A DNA stretch of 46,859 bases from Chloroflexota bacterium (GCA_029555965.1 JAKQHY010000072.1:1-46859); one strand, 5' to 3'. Positions 17,674-26,484 are shown, numbered from the stretch's first letter. Numbers and translations are program-made. The notes: a model not told the origin generated them from the sequence alone.

Positions 17674-18654
17674 CTACCACATCGTTAAGGCCATCACCGC
17701 TTTCTGCGCGTGCAGGCGATTTTCGGCCTGATCGAACACCACCGAATTGGGGCCGTCCATCACTTCGCTGGTCACTTCGATGTCGCGGTCGGCGGGCAGC
17801 GGGTGCATGTAGATGGCGTCCGGTTTGGCGCGGCCCATCTTGGCGGCGTCCGTGATCCAGTCCTTGTACTGATCCTGGATGCGCTTGCCTTCGGCGGGAT
17901 CGGCGGTGGTGAGCAGCGGCCCCCACGACTTGGCGTACACCACGTCGGCGTCCTCGAAGCCCTCGGCCATGTCGTGGACGATATCGAAGGCCGTGCCGTA
18001 CTTGCGCGCCTGCGCCTGCGCCTCGGCCACGATGTCCGGCATCAGCTTGAATTCCGGCGGATAGGACAGCGTCACATCCATGCCGAAGCGCGGCATTTGC
18101 AGGATAAGCGACTGCGGCACGGAGATGGGCTTGAGGTACGAGGCCGCATACGCCCACGAAACGACGATGCGCTTCTTGCGCAGTTCGCGGCCTTTCTTTT
18201 CCTGGATCGTCATCAGGTCGGCGAGGCACTGGAAGGGGTGGTAGATGTCGCACTGCATGTTGAGCACCGGGCAGCGCGAAGCTTGCGCAACCCCGTTGAT
18301 GTACGCATTGCCGGCAGCCCAATCGCAGTGGCGGATGGCGAGGCCGTCGAAATACCGGCCAAAAATCTCGCCGATCTCTTTGGGAGTGTCGCCGTGGGCA
18401 ATCTGCGTCGTCTTGGAATCAATGAACGCGCCATGTCCGCCCAACTGCGCGATCCCGGCCTCAAACGAGCCGCGCGTGCGCGTGCTGCTGAAGAAGAACA
18501 ACATCGCCAGCACCTTGTCGCGCAAATAGGGATGCGGTTCGCCCAGCGCCCGCTTGCGCTTCAAATCCCAGGCCACATCCAGTACGGTTTCGACTTCTTC
18601 TTTAGAAAAATCCAGGTCGCCAATTAAATCTCGGCCACGAAGATTCGTAATCAT
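17674..18654 (-). CDS. YgeW-like knotted carbamoyltransferase
   Basis: Transfers a carbamoyl group between carbamoyl phosphate and an amino acceptor, or phosphorolyses a carbamoylated substrate in reverse. 326 residues. The carbamoyl-phosphate loop is SSTRTRGSFE (56-65), the second motif HPFQCLAD (139-146). Residues 167-180 (SWAYAASYLKPISV) match the Pro-rich insertion that forms the knot in YgeW and N-acetylornithine transcarbamylases. TQIAHGDT, GNAYI and KSWGPL also follow YgeW. The C-terminal motif is HPLPADR (284-290) where ornithine transcarbamylase and YgeW have HCLP, so the acceptor is not ordinary ornithine with confidence. AAAGGAGT precedes the ATG. The neighbours, a second transferase, YgeY-like hydrolase and carbamate kinase, support a catabolic role. 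Confidence 0.82.
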   Translation of the reverse strand: MITNLRGRDLIGDLDFSKEEVETVLDVAWDLKRKRALGEPHPYLRDKVLAMLFFFSSTRTRGSFEAGIAQLGGHGAFIDSKTTQIAHGDTPKEIGEIFGRYFDGLAIRHCDWAAGNAYINGVAQASRCPVLNMQCDIYHPFQCLADLMTIQEKKGRELRKKRIVVSWAYAASYLKPISVPQSLILQMPRFGMDVTLSYPPEFKLMPDIVAEAQAQARKYGTAFDIVHDMAEGFEDADVVYAKSWGPLLTTADPAEGKRIQDQYKDWITDAAKMGRAKPDAIYMHPLPADRDIEVTSEVMDGPNSVVFDQAENRLHAQKAVMALTMW

Positions 18655-18676
18655 AATAGTTACTCCTTTATCAGGG

Positions 18677-18713
18677 TTGTTTTTGCGCGCGGCTTCGCCG
18701 CGCGCAAAAACAA
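18677..18713. terminator. 17-bp perfect palindrome, TTC loop
   Basis: Arms TTGTTTTTGCGCGCGGC (18677-18693) and its complement (18697-18713) enclose a TTC loop. It starts 5 bp after the stop of the carbamoyltransferase-2 gene on the minus strand. It shares its design with the palindrome at 17623-17665 (T-rich outer arm, GC core, TTC loop). Confidence 0.7.
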
Positions 18714-18718
18714 AAAAA

Positions 18719-19698
18719 TTATTCCATCGCCCCCAACACCAGCGCCAGCAGCGCCATCCGCATCACGACGCCGTTGAAGGCTTCCTGCCAGTAGCGCGAC
18801 CAGCGGGTGATGTCTACATCGGTGGGGATTTCGTCCATGCGCGGCAGCGAGTGCAGCAGGATTGCGTCAGACTTGGCTTTCTTGGTCAGCAGCTCGCGCG
18901 TGATCTTGTAGTTGTCCGGCGTGAAGCCGGCGTCGCCCTTGCGCTCATCGCGAGCTTTGGTGTAGTCCGGCTGCATCACCGGCTCGACCAGGATCACGTC
19001 CGCGTCGGCAATCGCCTGTTCTACGTGTTCCGCCTCGCTGAAATCGAGGGCGTACTGCCGGAAATCGGCCTTGTAGCTTTCCGGCATCTGCATATCCGGC
19101 GAGTTGTCAAAGAGGGCATGGCCGGCGGCGCGACAAACGTGATCGGGCAGTCGAACTGCGTCAGCGCGTAGCCGAGCGAGTGCATCGTGCGCATCCGCAT
19201 GTCGCCGACGGCCAGCCAGCGCAGGCCGTCAATGGTGCCCTTCTCGCGCAGCACGGTGTAGAGATCGGTGAGGATTTGCGTGGGATGCTCGCCCCAGCCA
19301 TCGCCGCCGTTAATGATGGGGATGCTCGCCCACTTGGCGGCCTCGTGCGGCGCACCCTGCTGAAAATGGCGCATCACGATCACGTCGCCGTAAAACTCCA
19401 GCATCTTCACCGTGTCCTTGATGGACTCCTGATACCAATCGCCCGCCCGCGTCATCTTGGCGTCGGAGAAGCCGGTGACATGCCCGCCCAGGCGGTGCAT
19501 CGCGGCCTCGTGCGCCAGCCGCGTGCGCGTCGAGGGCTGGTAGAACGCCGTCACCAGCGTCTTCTCGGTGAGCATGTCCGAGTTGCGGCGCTCCCGCGCA
19601 ATCGGCTCCAGTTCTTCGGCAACCTCAAAAACGTGGAAAAACTCGTTCCGCTCAAACTCTTTGAGAGACAAAATGTCACGACCCATGAAACTACGCAT
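18719..19698 (-). pseudogene. Aspartate-carbamoyltransferase-like gene with a frameshift
   Basis: Two overlapping frames together encode one carbamoyltransferase of about 326 residues. The N-terminal part (from the ATG at 19698, preceded by AAGGAGG) has YQPSTRTRLAHE and HPTQILTDLYT. The C-terminal part, in another frame, has DADVILVEPV and ends with HSLPRMDEIPTDVD and an NGVVMRMALLAL helix. The frame changes near 19114-19121: reading GCC ATG then one extra base before CCCTC would restore A-L-F-D-N and full homology. The family usually has HPLPR; here it is HSLPR. The lesion may be a true mutation, programmed shifting or an assembly error. Everything else in both halves is intact, which favours a recent event or an error. 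Neighbours suggest a catabolic transferase rather than pyrimidine PyrB. Confidence 0.82.
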
Positions 19699-19743
19699 AC
19701 AAACAACCTCCTTGAATTGAATGTTGAGATAGAATTGATGAAC

Positions 19744-19802
19744 GTAATTCGTAGTCCGTATTCCGTTTGTGAGAACTACGGAATACGCACTACGCACTAC
19801 GG
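19744..19802. repeat. Heptamer array with inverted halves containing the ygeY-like stop
   Basis: GTAATTC, GTAGTCC and GTATTCC (19744-19764) face ACTACGG, AATACGC, ACTACGC and ACTACGG (19775-19802) as imperfect complements, so the array can fold. The TAG stop of the M20 gene (19797-19799) is inside it, and the array lies upstream of the carbamoyltransferase-2 ribosome-binding site. Confidence 0.8.
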
Positions 19803-21017
19803 ATTATCTTCTACGATGGCCTGCGGCAGGCAGGCGTACCATTCCGCCGCACGCACCACATCGTCCAGCGGCACATTCTCATTCGTCATGTGCGCCGTCT
19901 TCTCGTCGCCCGGCCCCAGCCCGATGGCCGGAATCCCCGCCTTGCCCGCCCAATAGACGCCGTTGGTGGAAAAATCCCACGTGCCGAGCGGCGGGACTTC
20001 GCCCCATAACGCTTCGAGCGCCCGTTGGCCGGCTTGCACCAGAGGATGCGCGTCGTCCAACGCCCAGGCGGGGAAGTATTTCGTCACCGGGAAAACAAAG
20101 CCGGTATACGACGGCATATCGTAAAACAGTTCCTCAACGCGAATCTCCTCCTGCAAATAGTCGGGGATAAGCCCTCTGACCTGGGCGATCACCTCGTCGT
20201 GCGATTCGCTCAACGTGATCCGCCGGTCAAGGTAGATGGTGAACTGATCCGGCACGGCATTGAGCGACGCCGTGCGCGCCGAAACGTCCGTCACCGCAAT
20301 CGAAGCGTGGCCCAATAGCGGGTGGCTGCCCATCCCGAAGCGCATCCGCCGATCCAGGTCACGGATCGCCGCAATCACGCCGGCCATTTTGTAGACGGCG
20401 TTATCGCCCAAATAGTGCGATGCGGCGTGCGCCGATCTTCCCACCGCCGTGATCTTCAATTCGATGCGACCCTTGTGCCCGCGATAGACGCGCATCTTCG
20501 TCGGCTCGCCGATGACGACGAAATCGGGACGCACTTTGGGATCGGCTTCCACGAAGGCGTTGGGCGCGATGCCGTCGCACCACTCCTCCATGTTGCCGAA
20601 GTAGTAGACGGTGAAGCCGTCGAGCAGGCCCAAATCGCGGGCGATAGCGAGGCCATGCACCATGCCGGGCGTGCTGCCCTTCTCGTCGCACGCGCCGCGC
20701 GCATACAGGCAGCCGTTCTCCACCTTGCCCACGAACGGGTCCCACTCCCATTCGGCGGGGTCGCCGACGCCGACTGTGTCAATGTGCGAGTCGTAGACGA
20801 GCACCTTCGGCCCGTCCCCGATGCGCCCCAAGGTGTTGCCCATCTTGTCGAAGCGCACTTCGTCGTAGCTCAGCCGGCGCATCTCGGCCTGGATGCGCTC
20901 GCCCACCGGCCCAATCTGCGATTCCATGCTCGGAATCGCGCAAATATCGCGCATAAACTGGATGATGTCATCCCGCCGTTGCTGCACCCGTTGTCTGATT
21001 TCGGCGCTATATTGCAT
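19797..21017 (-). CDS. YgeY-like M20 family metallohydrolase
   Basis: 406 residues of M20 peptidase/deacylase fold. Metal-site residues are visible: H78 and D80 in DSHIDTVG, D111 in GACDEKG, E144-E145 in NMEEWCDG, the GEPT segment, and a C-terminal His in AHMTNE. The dimerisation domain lies at about 185-300. The overall pattern (MGNxLGxIGxGP, DxHIDTVGxG, WTFSTNG-type WDFSTNG, GIPxIGxGPG) follows E. coli YgeY, a hydrolase of the selenium-linked yge locus, more closely than ArgE or DapE. The likely reaction is hydrolysis of an amide or carbamoyl-type bond in a small molecule; the substrate is not known from sequence. GGGAGAAAG precedes the ATG at 21017. It heads the minus-strand run leading to two carbamoyltransferases. 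Confidence 0.85.
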   Translation of the reverse strand: MQYSAEIRQRVQQRRDDIIQFMRDICAIPSMESQIGPVGERIQAEMRRLSYDEVRFDKMGNTLGRIGDGPKVLVYDSHIDTVGVGDPAEWEWDPFVGKVENGCLYARGACDEKGSTPGMVHGLAIARDLGLLDGFTVYYFGNMEEWCDGIAPNAFVEADPKVRPDFVVIGEPTKMRVYRGHKGRIELKITAVGRSAHAASHYLGDNAVYKMAGVIAAIRDLDRRMRFGMGSHPLLGHASIAVTDVSARTASLNAVPDQFTIYLDRRITLSESHDEVIAQVRGLIPDYLQEEIRVEELFYDMPSYTGFVFPVTKYFPAWALDDAHPLVQAGQRALEALWGEVPPLGTWDFSTNGVYWAGKAGIPAIGLGPGDEKTAHMTNENVPLDDVVRAAEWYACLPQAIVEDNP

Positions 21018-21132
21018 ATCTTTCTCCCAGAAGTGATGTTATTTCTAAACCCTCACTATAAGCCTGTGATGAGCGAATTGCACGGGTCATTTTTCCCATC
21101 TGTGTGAGTGTATTGTCCTAAGCAAATACCAT

Positions 21133-21138
21133 TATAAT
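21133..21138 (+). promoter_or_regulatory. -10 element of the subtilase gene
   Basis: TATAAT at 21133-21138, 36 bases before the subtilase ATG. The nearest -35-like sequence, TTGTCC at 21113-21118, gives only 14 bp spacing, so the promoter is partly supported. AAGGAGAG serves as the ribosome-binding site. Confidence 0.5.
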
Positions 21139-21174
21139 GAGGATACGGAAAGTTGCCCAATAAGGAGAGCCGAC

Positions 21175-24100
21175 ATGAAATACCGGTTGATGTGGCGTGG
21201 GATGGGATGGGTGATAACGGTCAGCCTGCTGTGGGGGGTAGTGTTGCTGGTGGGGATGGCGTTGGCGGATGCCGGCCGCCCCACGTTGGCCGCCGCGCCG
21301 CCGCCGCTTGTCGCGCCGGAGGTGCTCCGCGCCTGGGAAGCTGCGCCGGAAACGCCGTTGCGCGTCATTGTGATCTTGCGCACGGAGGAGAACGCGCAGT
21401 CGGCTCTCAGCGCCGGGCGCGGCACCTTTGTAGAAACCCTACAACAGGAGTATGCCGCCGCCAAGGCGCCCCTGGACAAGTTGCTGGCGGCGGCGCAAGC
21501 GCGCGGCGAGGTGCGGGAGCAGCGCGATCTGTGGATCATCCACGGCCTGGCGCTGACCGCGTCGCCGGCATTCTTGCAACAGTTAACCGCCGCGCCGGAA
21601 GTGGCCGAAATCCGGTTGGATCACTACGAACAGTACCTGGCTCCCGCCGAAGTGCGCGGCGCCGAACGGACGGAAGCGACCACACTCGCCTGGGGCGTGA
21701 CCCAGATCCGCACCCCTGAAGTCTGGCAAACGTTGGGAATTTCGGGCACCGGCGCAGTCGTTGCCATCATGGACACCGGCGTCGAGTGGCAACATCCCGC
21801 CCTGCTGAATAACTATCGAGGCAACCTTGGACGCGGCCTCTCCGATCACACCGGCTCGTGGTACGACGCAGTCAATGACGGCGTCTACCCCTACGATGAC
21901 CACAGTCACGGCACGCACGTCGCCGGCAGCGCAGTAGGGCAGAACGGCATCGGCGTCGCGCCGGGTGCGCGGTGGATCGCCGTCAAGATGTTGGCGCACG
22001 AGGGGTACGGTTATGACTCTTGGATTCACGCCGGATTTCAATGGCTCCTGGCTCCCGGCGGCAATCCGGCTCTGGCGCCGGATGTGATCAATGCCTCGTG
22101 GAGTTCCAGCCAAAGACTCTCCACCGAATTTGAGGAAGACATTCACGCACTGCAAGCGGTCGGCATCCTACCGGTCTTCGCCGCCGGCAACACCGGCCCG
22201 GATGTCGGCTCGGTCGGCTCACCGGCCAGCTTGCCCGGCGTCCTGGCAGTAGGGGCCAGCGATTATGACGATGAGGTGGCTTATTTTTCCGGGCGCGGTC
22301 CCTCACCCTGGGAAGAGATCAAGCCGATGATCGTTGCGCCGGGGATTAATATCCTCTCCGCCATACCCGGCGGCATTTACGCAGAATACAATGGCACTTC
22401 GATGGGAACGCCGCACGTGGTCGGTCTTGTCGCACTGTTGCGGTCTATCAGCCCCACGCTCTCCATCACAGCGACTATGAACGCGCTCACCACCACCGCC
22501 GTGCCATTGAGCACGACCCTCCCCAACAACGACAGTGGCTGGGGGCGGATAGATGCCCTGGGCGCGGCGCTCGCGGTAGCGCACCCTGGCTTCATCGCCG
22601 GCACGGTGCGCAGCCTCAACGGCGGGATTCCCCAGGCGACGGTGACGGCAGCGACGCGCGAGGCTGGAAAAGTCGCACAGGTCACGGCGGATGCGCAGGG
22701 ACGTTATACGCTGGCCCTCCCGGCCGGGCAGTATATAGTGACGGCGGCGGCGTTCGGCTATTCGTCGCGCACCACCGTCGGCCTCCCGGTAGCGAACGAT
22801 ACGCTGTTATCGCACGATTTCATCCTGTTCGCCCTCCCAGAGGGAACGTTGACCGGACGCGTGCAGCTGGCGTCCGGCGCGCCGCCGACGCGCCCGGTCG
22901 TCATCGAAATTGACAACACGCCGTTAATGGCCGCCGTCAACGCGGCAGGAACATACCGGCTGACGCTACCGGTCGGGACCTACTCCGTTGCCGCGCGCGG
23001 GCTTGGCTATCGCGTGATGACGGCCAGCGTCGCCATCCAGACAGAGCAAACCACGTCCCAGGACTTCACCCTGCCCCCGGCGCCCACACTGTTGTTGGTG
23101 GACGAAGGCCCCTGGTATTACGGCAGCCAGAGCGCTTACTGGGAAGGTGATTTGCAGGCGTTAAGATACACCTACGACAAAATCAGTCTCAAACATGTCC
23201 CGGCCCAGACGCCGCTCAGCGCGACTCTACGCGCTTATGACATTGTACTGTGGTCGTCGCCCAATGGTTCGCCAGGATTGGTCAGTGGCGGTCAGGCGCT
23301 ACGACAATATTTGCTCGATGGGGGACATGTGTTTCTCAGCGGTCAAGATGTGGCGCAGTTCGATTTGGGAACACTCGCGTCCAACGTCAGCTATCTGTCA
23401 CAACAAATGGGGGTGGCCTATCGGCAAGATACGGCCGACAGTTGGGCGCTTCAGGGGACCGGCCCCTTTGCAGGGTTGCGTATAACCATTACCGGCGGCG
23501 CCGGCGCCAATAACCAGGTCAGCCCGGATGTGGTGGGGGTGTCCGACACAGAGAAAGCGGCGGTCTTGTGGGAGTACACAGCCGGCGGCGGGGGTGGGGT
23601 GGGCGCGTCCGTCTGTGTCCCCTACCGCTCCCTCTTTTTTGGATTTGGCTATGAAGCCATTGCCGAGGCCGACGCCCGCCGCGCCGTGATGGAGCGCAGT
23701 CTGGACTGGTTAATGCAACCGCCGTTGACGCAAGGGTTGCGCCTGACGCGCTTGAGCCGTATGCCCCAAATTGGATTGAGTGGGGAAACCCTCACGCACA
23801 CTTTGCACCTGCAGCACATCGGGTATGCCGGACAACCGGAACCCGTTCGCATCACCGGAAGCGGCCAACACTGGCCCACCACCATCACCCCGGCTACCGC
23901 CATCCTCTCTCCGTGTGTCAATCTGACGGTGACGGTGGTGGTCACCGTTCCTCCGGCATTGGGGATGGAGGCGCGCGACACCTTTGTCTTGACGGTAACG
24001 GGGCTGGACTCCGGCGAGCGCGTGACAACCACACTCCAAACGAAAACCCCCGCGCCGGTATTGTTGGTGGATGATGACCGGTGGCACCCGATGGAAGTCT

Positions 24101-25437
24101 ACTATACGGCGGCCTTGCAGCGGCAACACATTCCGTTTGATCTATGGAGTACGATGCATGGGAGCGACGTGATCGGTGATGCTTCGCCCTCTGACGCTAT
24201 GCTGCAAGCGTATCCACTGGTGCTCTGGTTCACCGGCTACGATTGGCATAGGCCGATTGAGACCCATGAAACCGTGCGCCTGCTGACCTATTTGGAAAAC
24301 GGGGGGCGGTTTTTGTTGTCCTCCCAGGACTTTCTGTACATGCACAACGGCGATGCTTTGAGCCGGCAATTGGGAGTCCTGCAATGGGATGAGTCGTCGC
24401 CAAAATCGGCGATGGGGGTGGCCGAGCACCCGGCGGGCGGGTTATGGGGGCCGGTGAAACTGATATATCCTTTCAGAAATTGGGCCGATGAGGTGGAACC
24501 GGTTTTTGCGGCAACGCCGGTGGTGAGGAGCGCGACGGGGCAGCCACTGGCGCTCGCGCACAATGCCCTTGCTCAGGGCGCCGGAAAGACGCTATTCTAT
24601 GCCTTCCCCCTGGAAGCGCTCCCTGAAGACCTGCGCGCCCTGACACTAGAACGGGCCGTGGGGTGGCTTTCGCCATTGGGCGAGACAACCTGGACGGTGA
24701 CGCCGACGGCGCCTTTGCCGGGACAGATCGTCCACAATCACCTGGTGCTGAGCAATGATGCGACGATGACTATGCCGGTGACGTTCACCCACACCTTGCC
24801 TGCTTCCCTGACGCTGCTGGCCGCCCCCCCCACCGCCACCCTGGTTCTTTCTTTACCGGGAGGGCTGCGTTATGATGGCGTCGCCCGGCAGCTTAGCTGG
24901 AGCGGGATGTTGGGGCCGGGAGCACGTCACCCGCTCACCTGGGAAGTCAAGGGGACCGGGCCAACGGGCGCGGTCATTGCGCCGACAGCGACACTGGCGC
25001 TACCTGAATGGCAGTTGCACTTCACGCGTGAAACGCAATTGCGGTTGGCCGGAGGAGATTTGGCAAGTAGTCACTGGATCTCGGCTCCCTTTAGCGCCAT
25101 ATACGCCGGGCGTCCGGTAACTCTGGGGTTTGTGTTACACAACCAGGGATATGGCAGCACTGGCCCCACCCGGGTGCAGTTTTGGTTGATGGAGGGGCTG
25201 GCGCCGCTAACGGCGACACTGCCGTTGTCTACGGGGGTCGCGCTCGCCGGATGGCAAGGCGTCCTGGAACCGGGCGCCACGCAATTGCTGACAATGGCGC
25301 TTTACAATTGGGATCAAAAGGCGGCCTTATTGCGCATAGATGCGCTACTGGAGACTATGCCGGCCGGCCGGTGGGAACAACGTCTCTGGTTGACGCCAGG
25401 ATGGCTTTATTTACCCCTGACGTTGCGCCGGTTTTAG
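21175..25437 (+). CDS. Secreted subtilisin-like serine protease (S8) with large C-terminal region and YLPL tail
   Basis: 1420 residues. Signal peptide about 1-40, an I9-like propeptide about 60-150, then the S8 catalytic domain about 170-470 with Asp200 (MDTGVEW), His245 (HSHGTHVAG), oxyanion Asn339 (AAGNTGP) and Ser409 (NGTSMGTPHVVG), so the triad is complete. Two carboxypeptidase-regulatory-like beta domains (about 480-640) follow, each with a GxYxLxLPxGxYxVxAxxxGY pattern. Two similar GATase/ThuA-like segments beginning TLLLVDEGPW and PVLLVDDDRW (about 640-840 and 960-1160) come next, then beta domains. It ends WLYLPLTLRRF, the Chloroflexota-type C-terminus. Probably an exported protease that feeds the peptide transporters encoded downstream. 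Its stop overlaps the convergent lexA stop. Confidence 0.9.
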   Translation: MKYRLMWRGMGWVITVSLLWGVVLLVGMALADAGRPTLAAAPPPLVAPEVLRAWEAAPETPLRVIVILRTEENAQSALSAGRGTFVETLQQEYAAAKAPLDKLLAAAQARGEVREQRDLWIIHGLALTASPAFLQQLTAAPEVAEIRLDHYEQYLAPAEVRGAERTEATTLAWGVTQIRTPEVWQTLGISGTGAVVAIMDTGVEWQHPALLNNYRGNLGRGLSDHTGSWYDAVNDGVYPYDDHSHGTHVAGSAVGQNGIGVAPGARWIAVKMLAHEGYGYDSWIHAGFQWLLAPGGNPALAPDVINASWSSSQRLSTEFEEDIHALQAVGILPVFAAGNTGPDVGSVGSPASLPGVLAVGASDYDDEVAYFSGRGPSPWEEIKPMIVAPGINILSAIPGGIYAEYNGTSMGTPHVVGLVALLRSISPTLSITATMNALTTTAVPLSTTLPNNDSGWGRIDALGAALAVAHPGFIAGTVRSLNGGIPQATVTAATREAGKVAQVTADAQGRYTLALPAGQYIVTAAAFGYSSRTTVGLPVANDTLLSHDFILFALPEGTLTGRVQLASGAPPTRPVVIEIDNTPLMAAVNAAGTYRLTLPVGTYSVAARGLGYRVMTASVAIQTEQTTSQDFTLPPAPTLLLVDEGPWYYGSQSAYWEGDLQALRYTYDKISLKHVPAQTPLSATLRAYDIVLWSSPNGSPGLVSGGQALRQYLLDGGHVFLSGQDVAQFDLGTLASNVSYLSQQMGVAYRQDTADSWALQGTGPFAGLRITITGGAGANNQVSPDVVGVSDTEKAAVLWEYTAGGGGGVGASVCVPYRSLFFGFGYEAIAEADARRAVMERSLDWLMQPPLTQGLRLTRLSRMPQIGLSGETLTHTLHLQHIGYAGQPEPVRITGSGQHWPTTITPATAILSPCVNLTVTVVVTVPPALGMEARDTFVLTVTGLDSGERVTTTLQTKTPAPVLLVDDDRWHPMEVYYTAALQRQHIPFDLWSTMHGSDVIGDASPSDAMLQAYPLVLWFTGYDWHRPIETHETVRLLTYLENGGRFLLSSQDFLYMHNGDALSRQLGVLQWDESSPKSAMGVAEHPAGGLWGPVKLIYPFRNWADEVEPVFAATPVVRSATGQPLALAHNALAQGAGKTLFYAFPLEALPEDLRALTLERAVGWLSPLGETTWTVTPTAPLPGQIVHNHLVLSNDATMTMPVTFTHTLPASLTLLAAPPTATLVLSLPGGLRYDGVARQLSWSGMLGPGARHPLTWEVKGTGPTGAVIAPTATLALPEWQLHFTRETQLRLAGGDLASSHWISAPFSAIYAGRPVTLGFVLHNQGYGSTGPTRVQFWLMEGLAPLTATLPLSTGVALAGWQGVLEPGATQLLTMALYNWDQKAALLRIDALLETMPAGRWEQRLWLTPGWLYLPLTLRRF

Positions 25438-26114
25438 TCCAACCGGCGCAACACCATCACGACTTTGCCCTGAACCTGCACGTGTCTGGCCGGCACTCGG
25501 ATGGGCGCCATAAGCGGGTTGGCCGGTTGCAAACGAATCATGTCGTTTTCGTAATACACTTTCTTCAATGTGGTTTCGCCGGCATTGTTGGTCAACCAGA
25601 CGGCGGCCATCTCTCCATTTTCCACGCGCTCCTGGTGACGAAGAATGACCGTATCGCCGTCGCCAACCAGGGCGTCAATCATCGAGTTGCCCTGGACCTG
25701 CAAGGCAAACAGATTGCCGGCGTCACGGCCAAACAAGGCCCGGCTAATTTCAACGGTTTCATTGCCGGGTAAGGGTTCAACCGGGATAGGCGCGCTAGCC
25801 ACGATGTACCCCAAAAAGGGGACGGAGAGCGTATCGGCCAGCGCCGCCACCGGTAGCGCATCCGGCGCGGCGGACATAAAGGAGTCCGCCAATTCCTCGT
25901 CGCTGGTCAGCCGGATCGCCCGCGATGCAGCGGCTTCACGGCTGATATAACCCTGTTCCGCCAACCGTCGCAGGTAATAGGAAACCAGCGAGGTGGAATC
26001 TACCCCTACGCCCTTGCCGATCTCTCTGACGGTGGGGGGATACCCATTTTCTCCCAAATAATCCCTGATAAACTCAAAAACTTTTTGTTGGCGTTCTGGC
26101 AATGATTTTGTCAT
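25434..26114 (-). CDS. lexA: LexA repressor
   Basis: The SOS-response repressor self-cleaves when bound to RecA filaments. 226 residues: winged-helix DNA-binding domain (about 1-70), hinge, and S24 peptidase domain with Ser144 (QGNSMID) and Lys184 (TTLKKV). The cleavage-site region reads GYIVASAP, so the scissile pair would be Ala106-Ser107 rather than the common Ala-Gly. The ATG at 26114 is preceded by AGGAGAAC; the frame is open further upstream, but only through the promoter. The gene has its own consensus promoter with a LexA-type operator between -35 and -10, so autoregulation is expected. It converges on the subtilase gene with a 4-base overlap of stop codons and no terminator between. 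Confidence 0.94.
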   Translation of the reverse strand: MTKSLPERQQKVFEFIRDYLGENGYPPTVREIGKGVGVDSTSLVSYYLRRLAEQGYISREAAASRAIRLTSDEELADSFMSAAPDALPVAALADTLSVPFLGYIVASAPIPVEPLPGNETVEISRALFGRDAGNLFALQVQGNSMIDALVGDGDTVILRHQERVENGEMAAVWLTNNAGETTLKKVYYENDMIRLQPANPLMAPIRVPARHVQVQGKVVMVLRRLD

Positions 26115-26159
26115 CGTAGGTTCTCCTGTACTGAACGTTATCCCAAATATCCCAACTTC

Positions 26160-26188
26160 ATTATAATCGCACATTTGTTCTATGTCAA
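26160..26188 (-). promoter_or_regulatory. lexA promoter with LexA-type operator in the spacer
   Basis: On the minus strand, TTGACA (26183-26188), a 17-bp spacer and TATAAT (26160-26165) form a perfect sigma-70-type promoter. The spacer contains AGAACAAATGTGCG (26168-26181), which is the Gram-positive-type GAAC-N4-GTTC LexA box with one mismatch in the second half-site. Confidence 0.8.
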
Positions 26189-26403
26189 TACTTTTTCAAT
26201 TTTCCATCAAACTTCTGGCGCATGCGCTTTGTTTAATGAGCGGAAGGGGGCGTTACCGCCGCCGCATGGATAAAGTGGAAGAGAAGATGCCGCAAAATTT
26301 CTCACGATGTCAAGAATAAGGTCTGAGCATAACAAACCTGTCTGATAAAACGCCAACCAATTGCTATTAATATTTAAGAACATGAAATCCCGCTAAAGGG
26401 CTA

Positions 26404-26432
26404 TTGCACAACCTGGCCTTTTCGTGTAAAAT
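26404..26432 (+). promoter_or_regulatory. Promoter of the FGYP-repeat protein gene
   Basis: TTGCAC (26404-26409), 17 bp, TAAAAT (26427-26432), about 50 bp before the ATG. The rest of the lexA-to-26485 gap (26189-26403) shows no gene or RNA that I recognise. Confidence 0.6.
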
Positions 26433-26484
26433 AGAGGCAATTAGAACAGGTAAATTGAAGGGAAGGATGTAGCAGGCGAGACGC

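Noticed and set aside
17674-18654. Ornithine carbamoyltransferase ArgF
   Set aside because: The knot-loop insertion KPISVP and the HPLP motif do not fit ArgF, and no other arginine genes are nearby.
18719-19698. Pyrimidine-pathway pyrB with pyrI
   Set aside because: No pyr neighbours and no regulatory chain; the context is catabolic.
26189-26403. Small RNA or tRNA in the lexA-FGYP gap
   Set aside because: No cloverleaf, no strong stem and no T-run terminator were found by eye.
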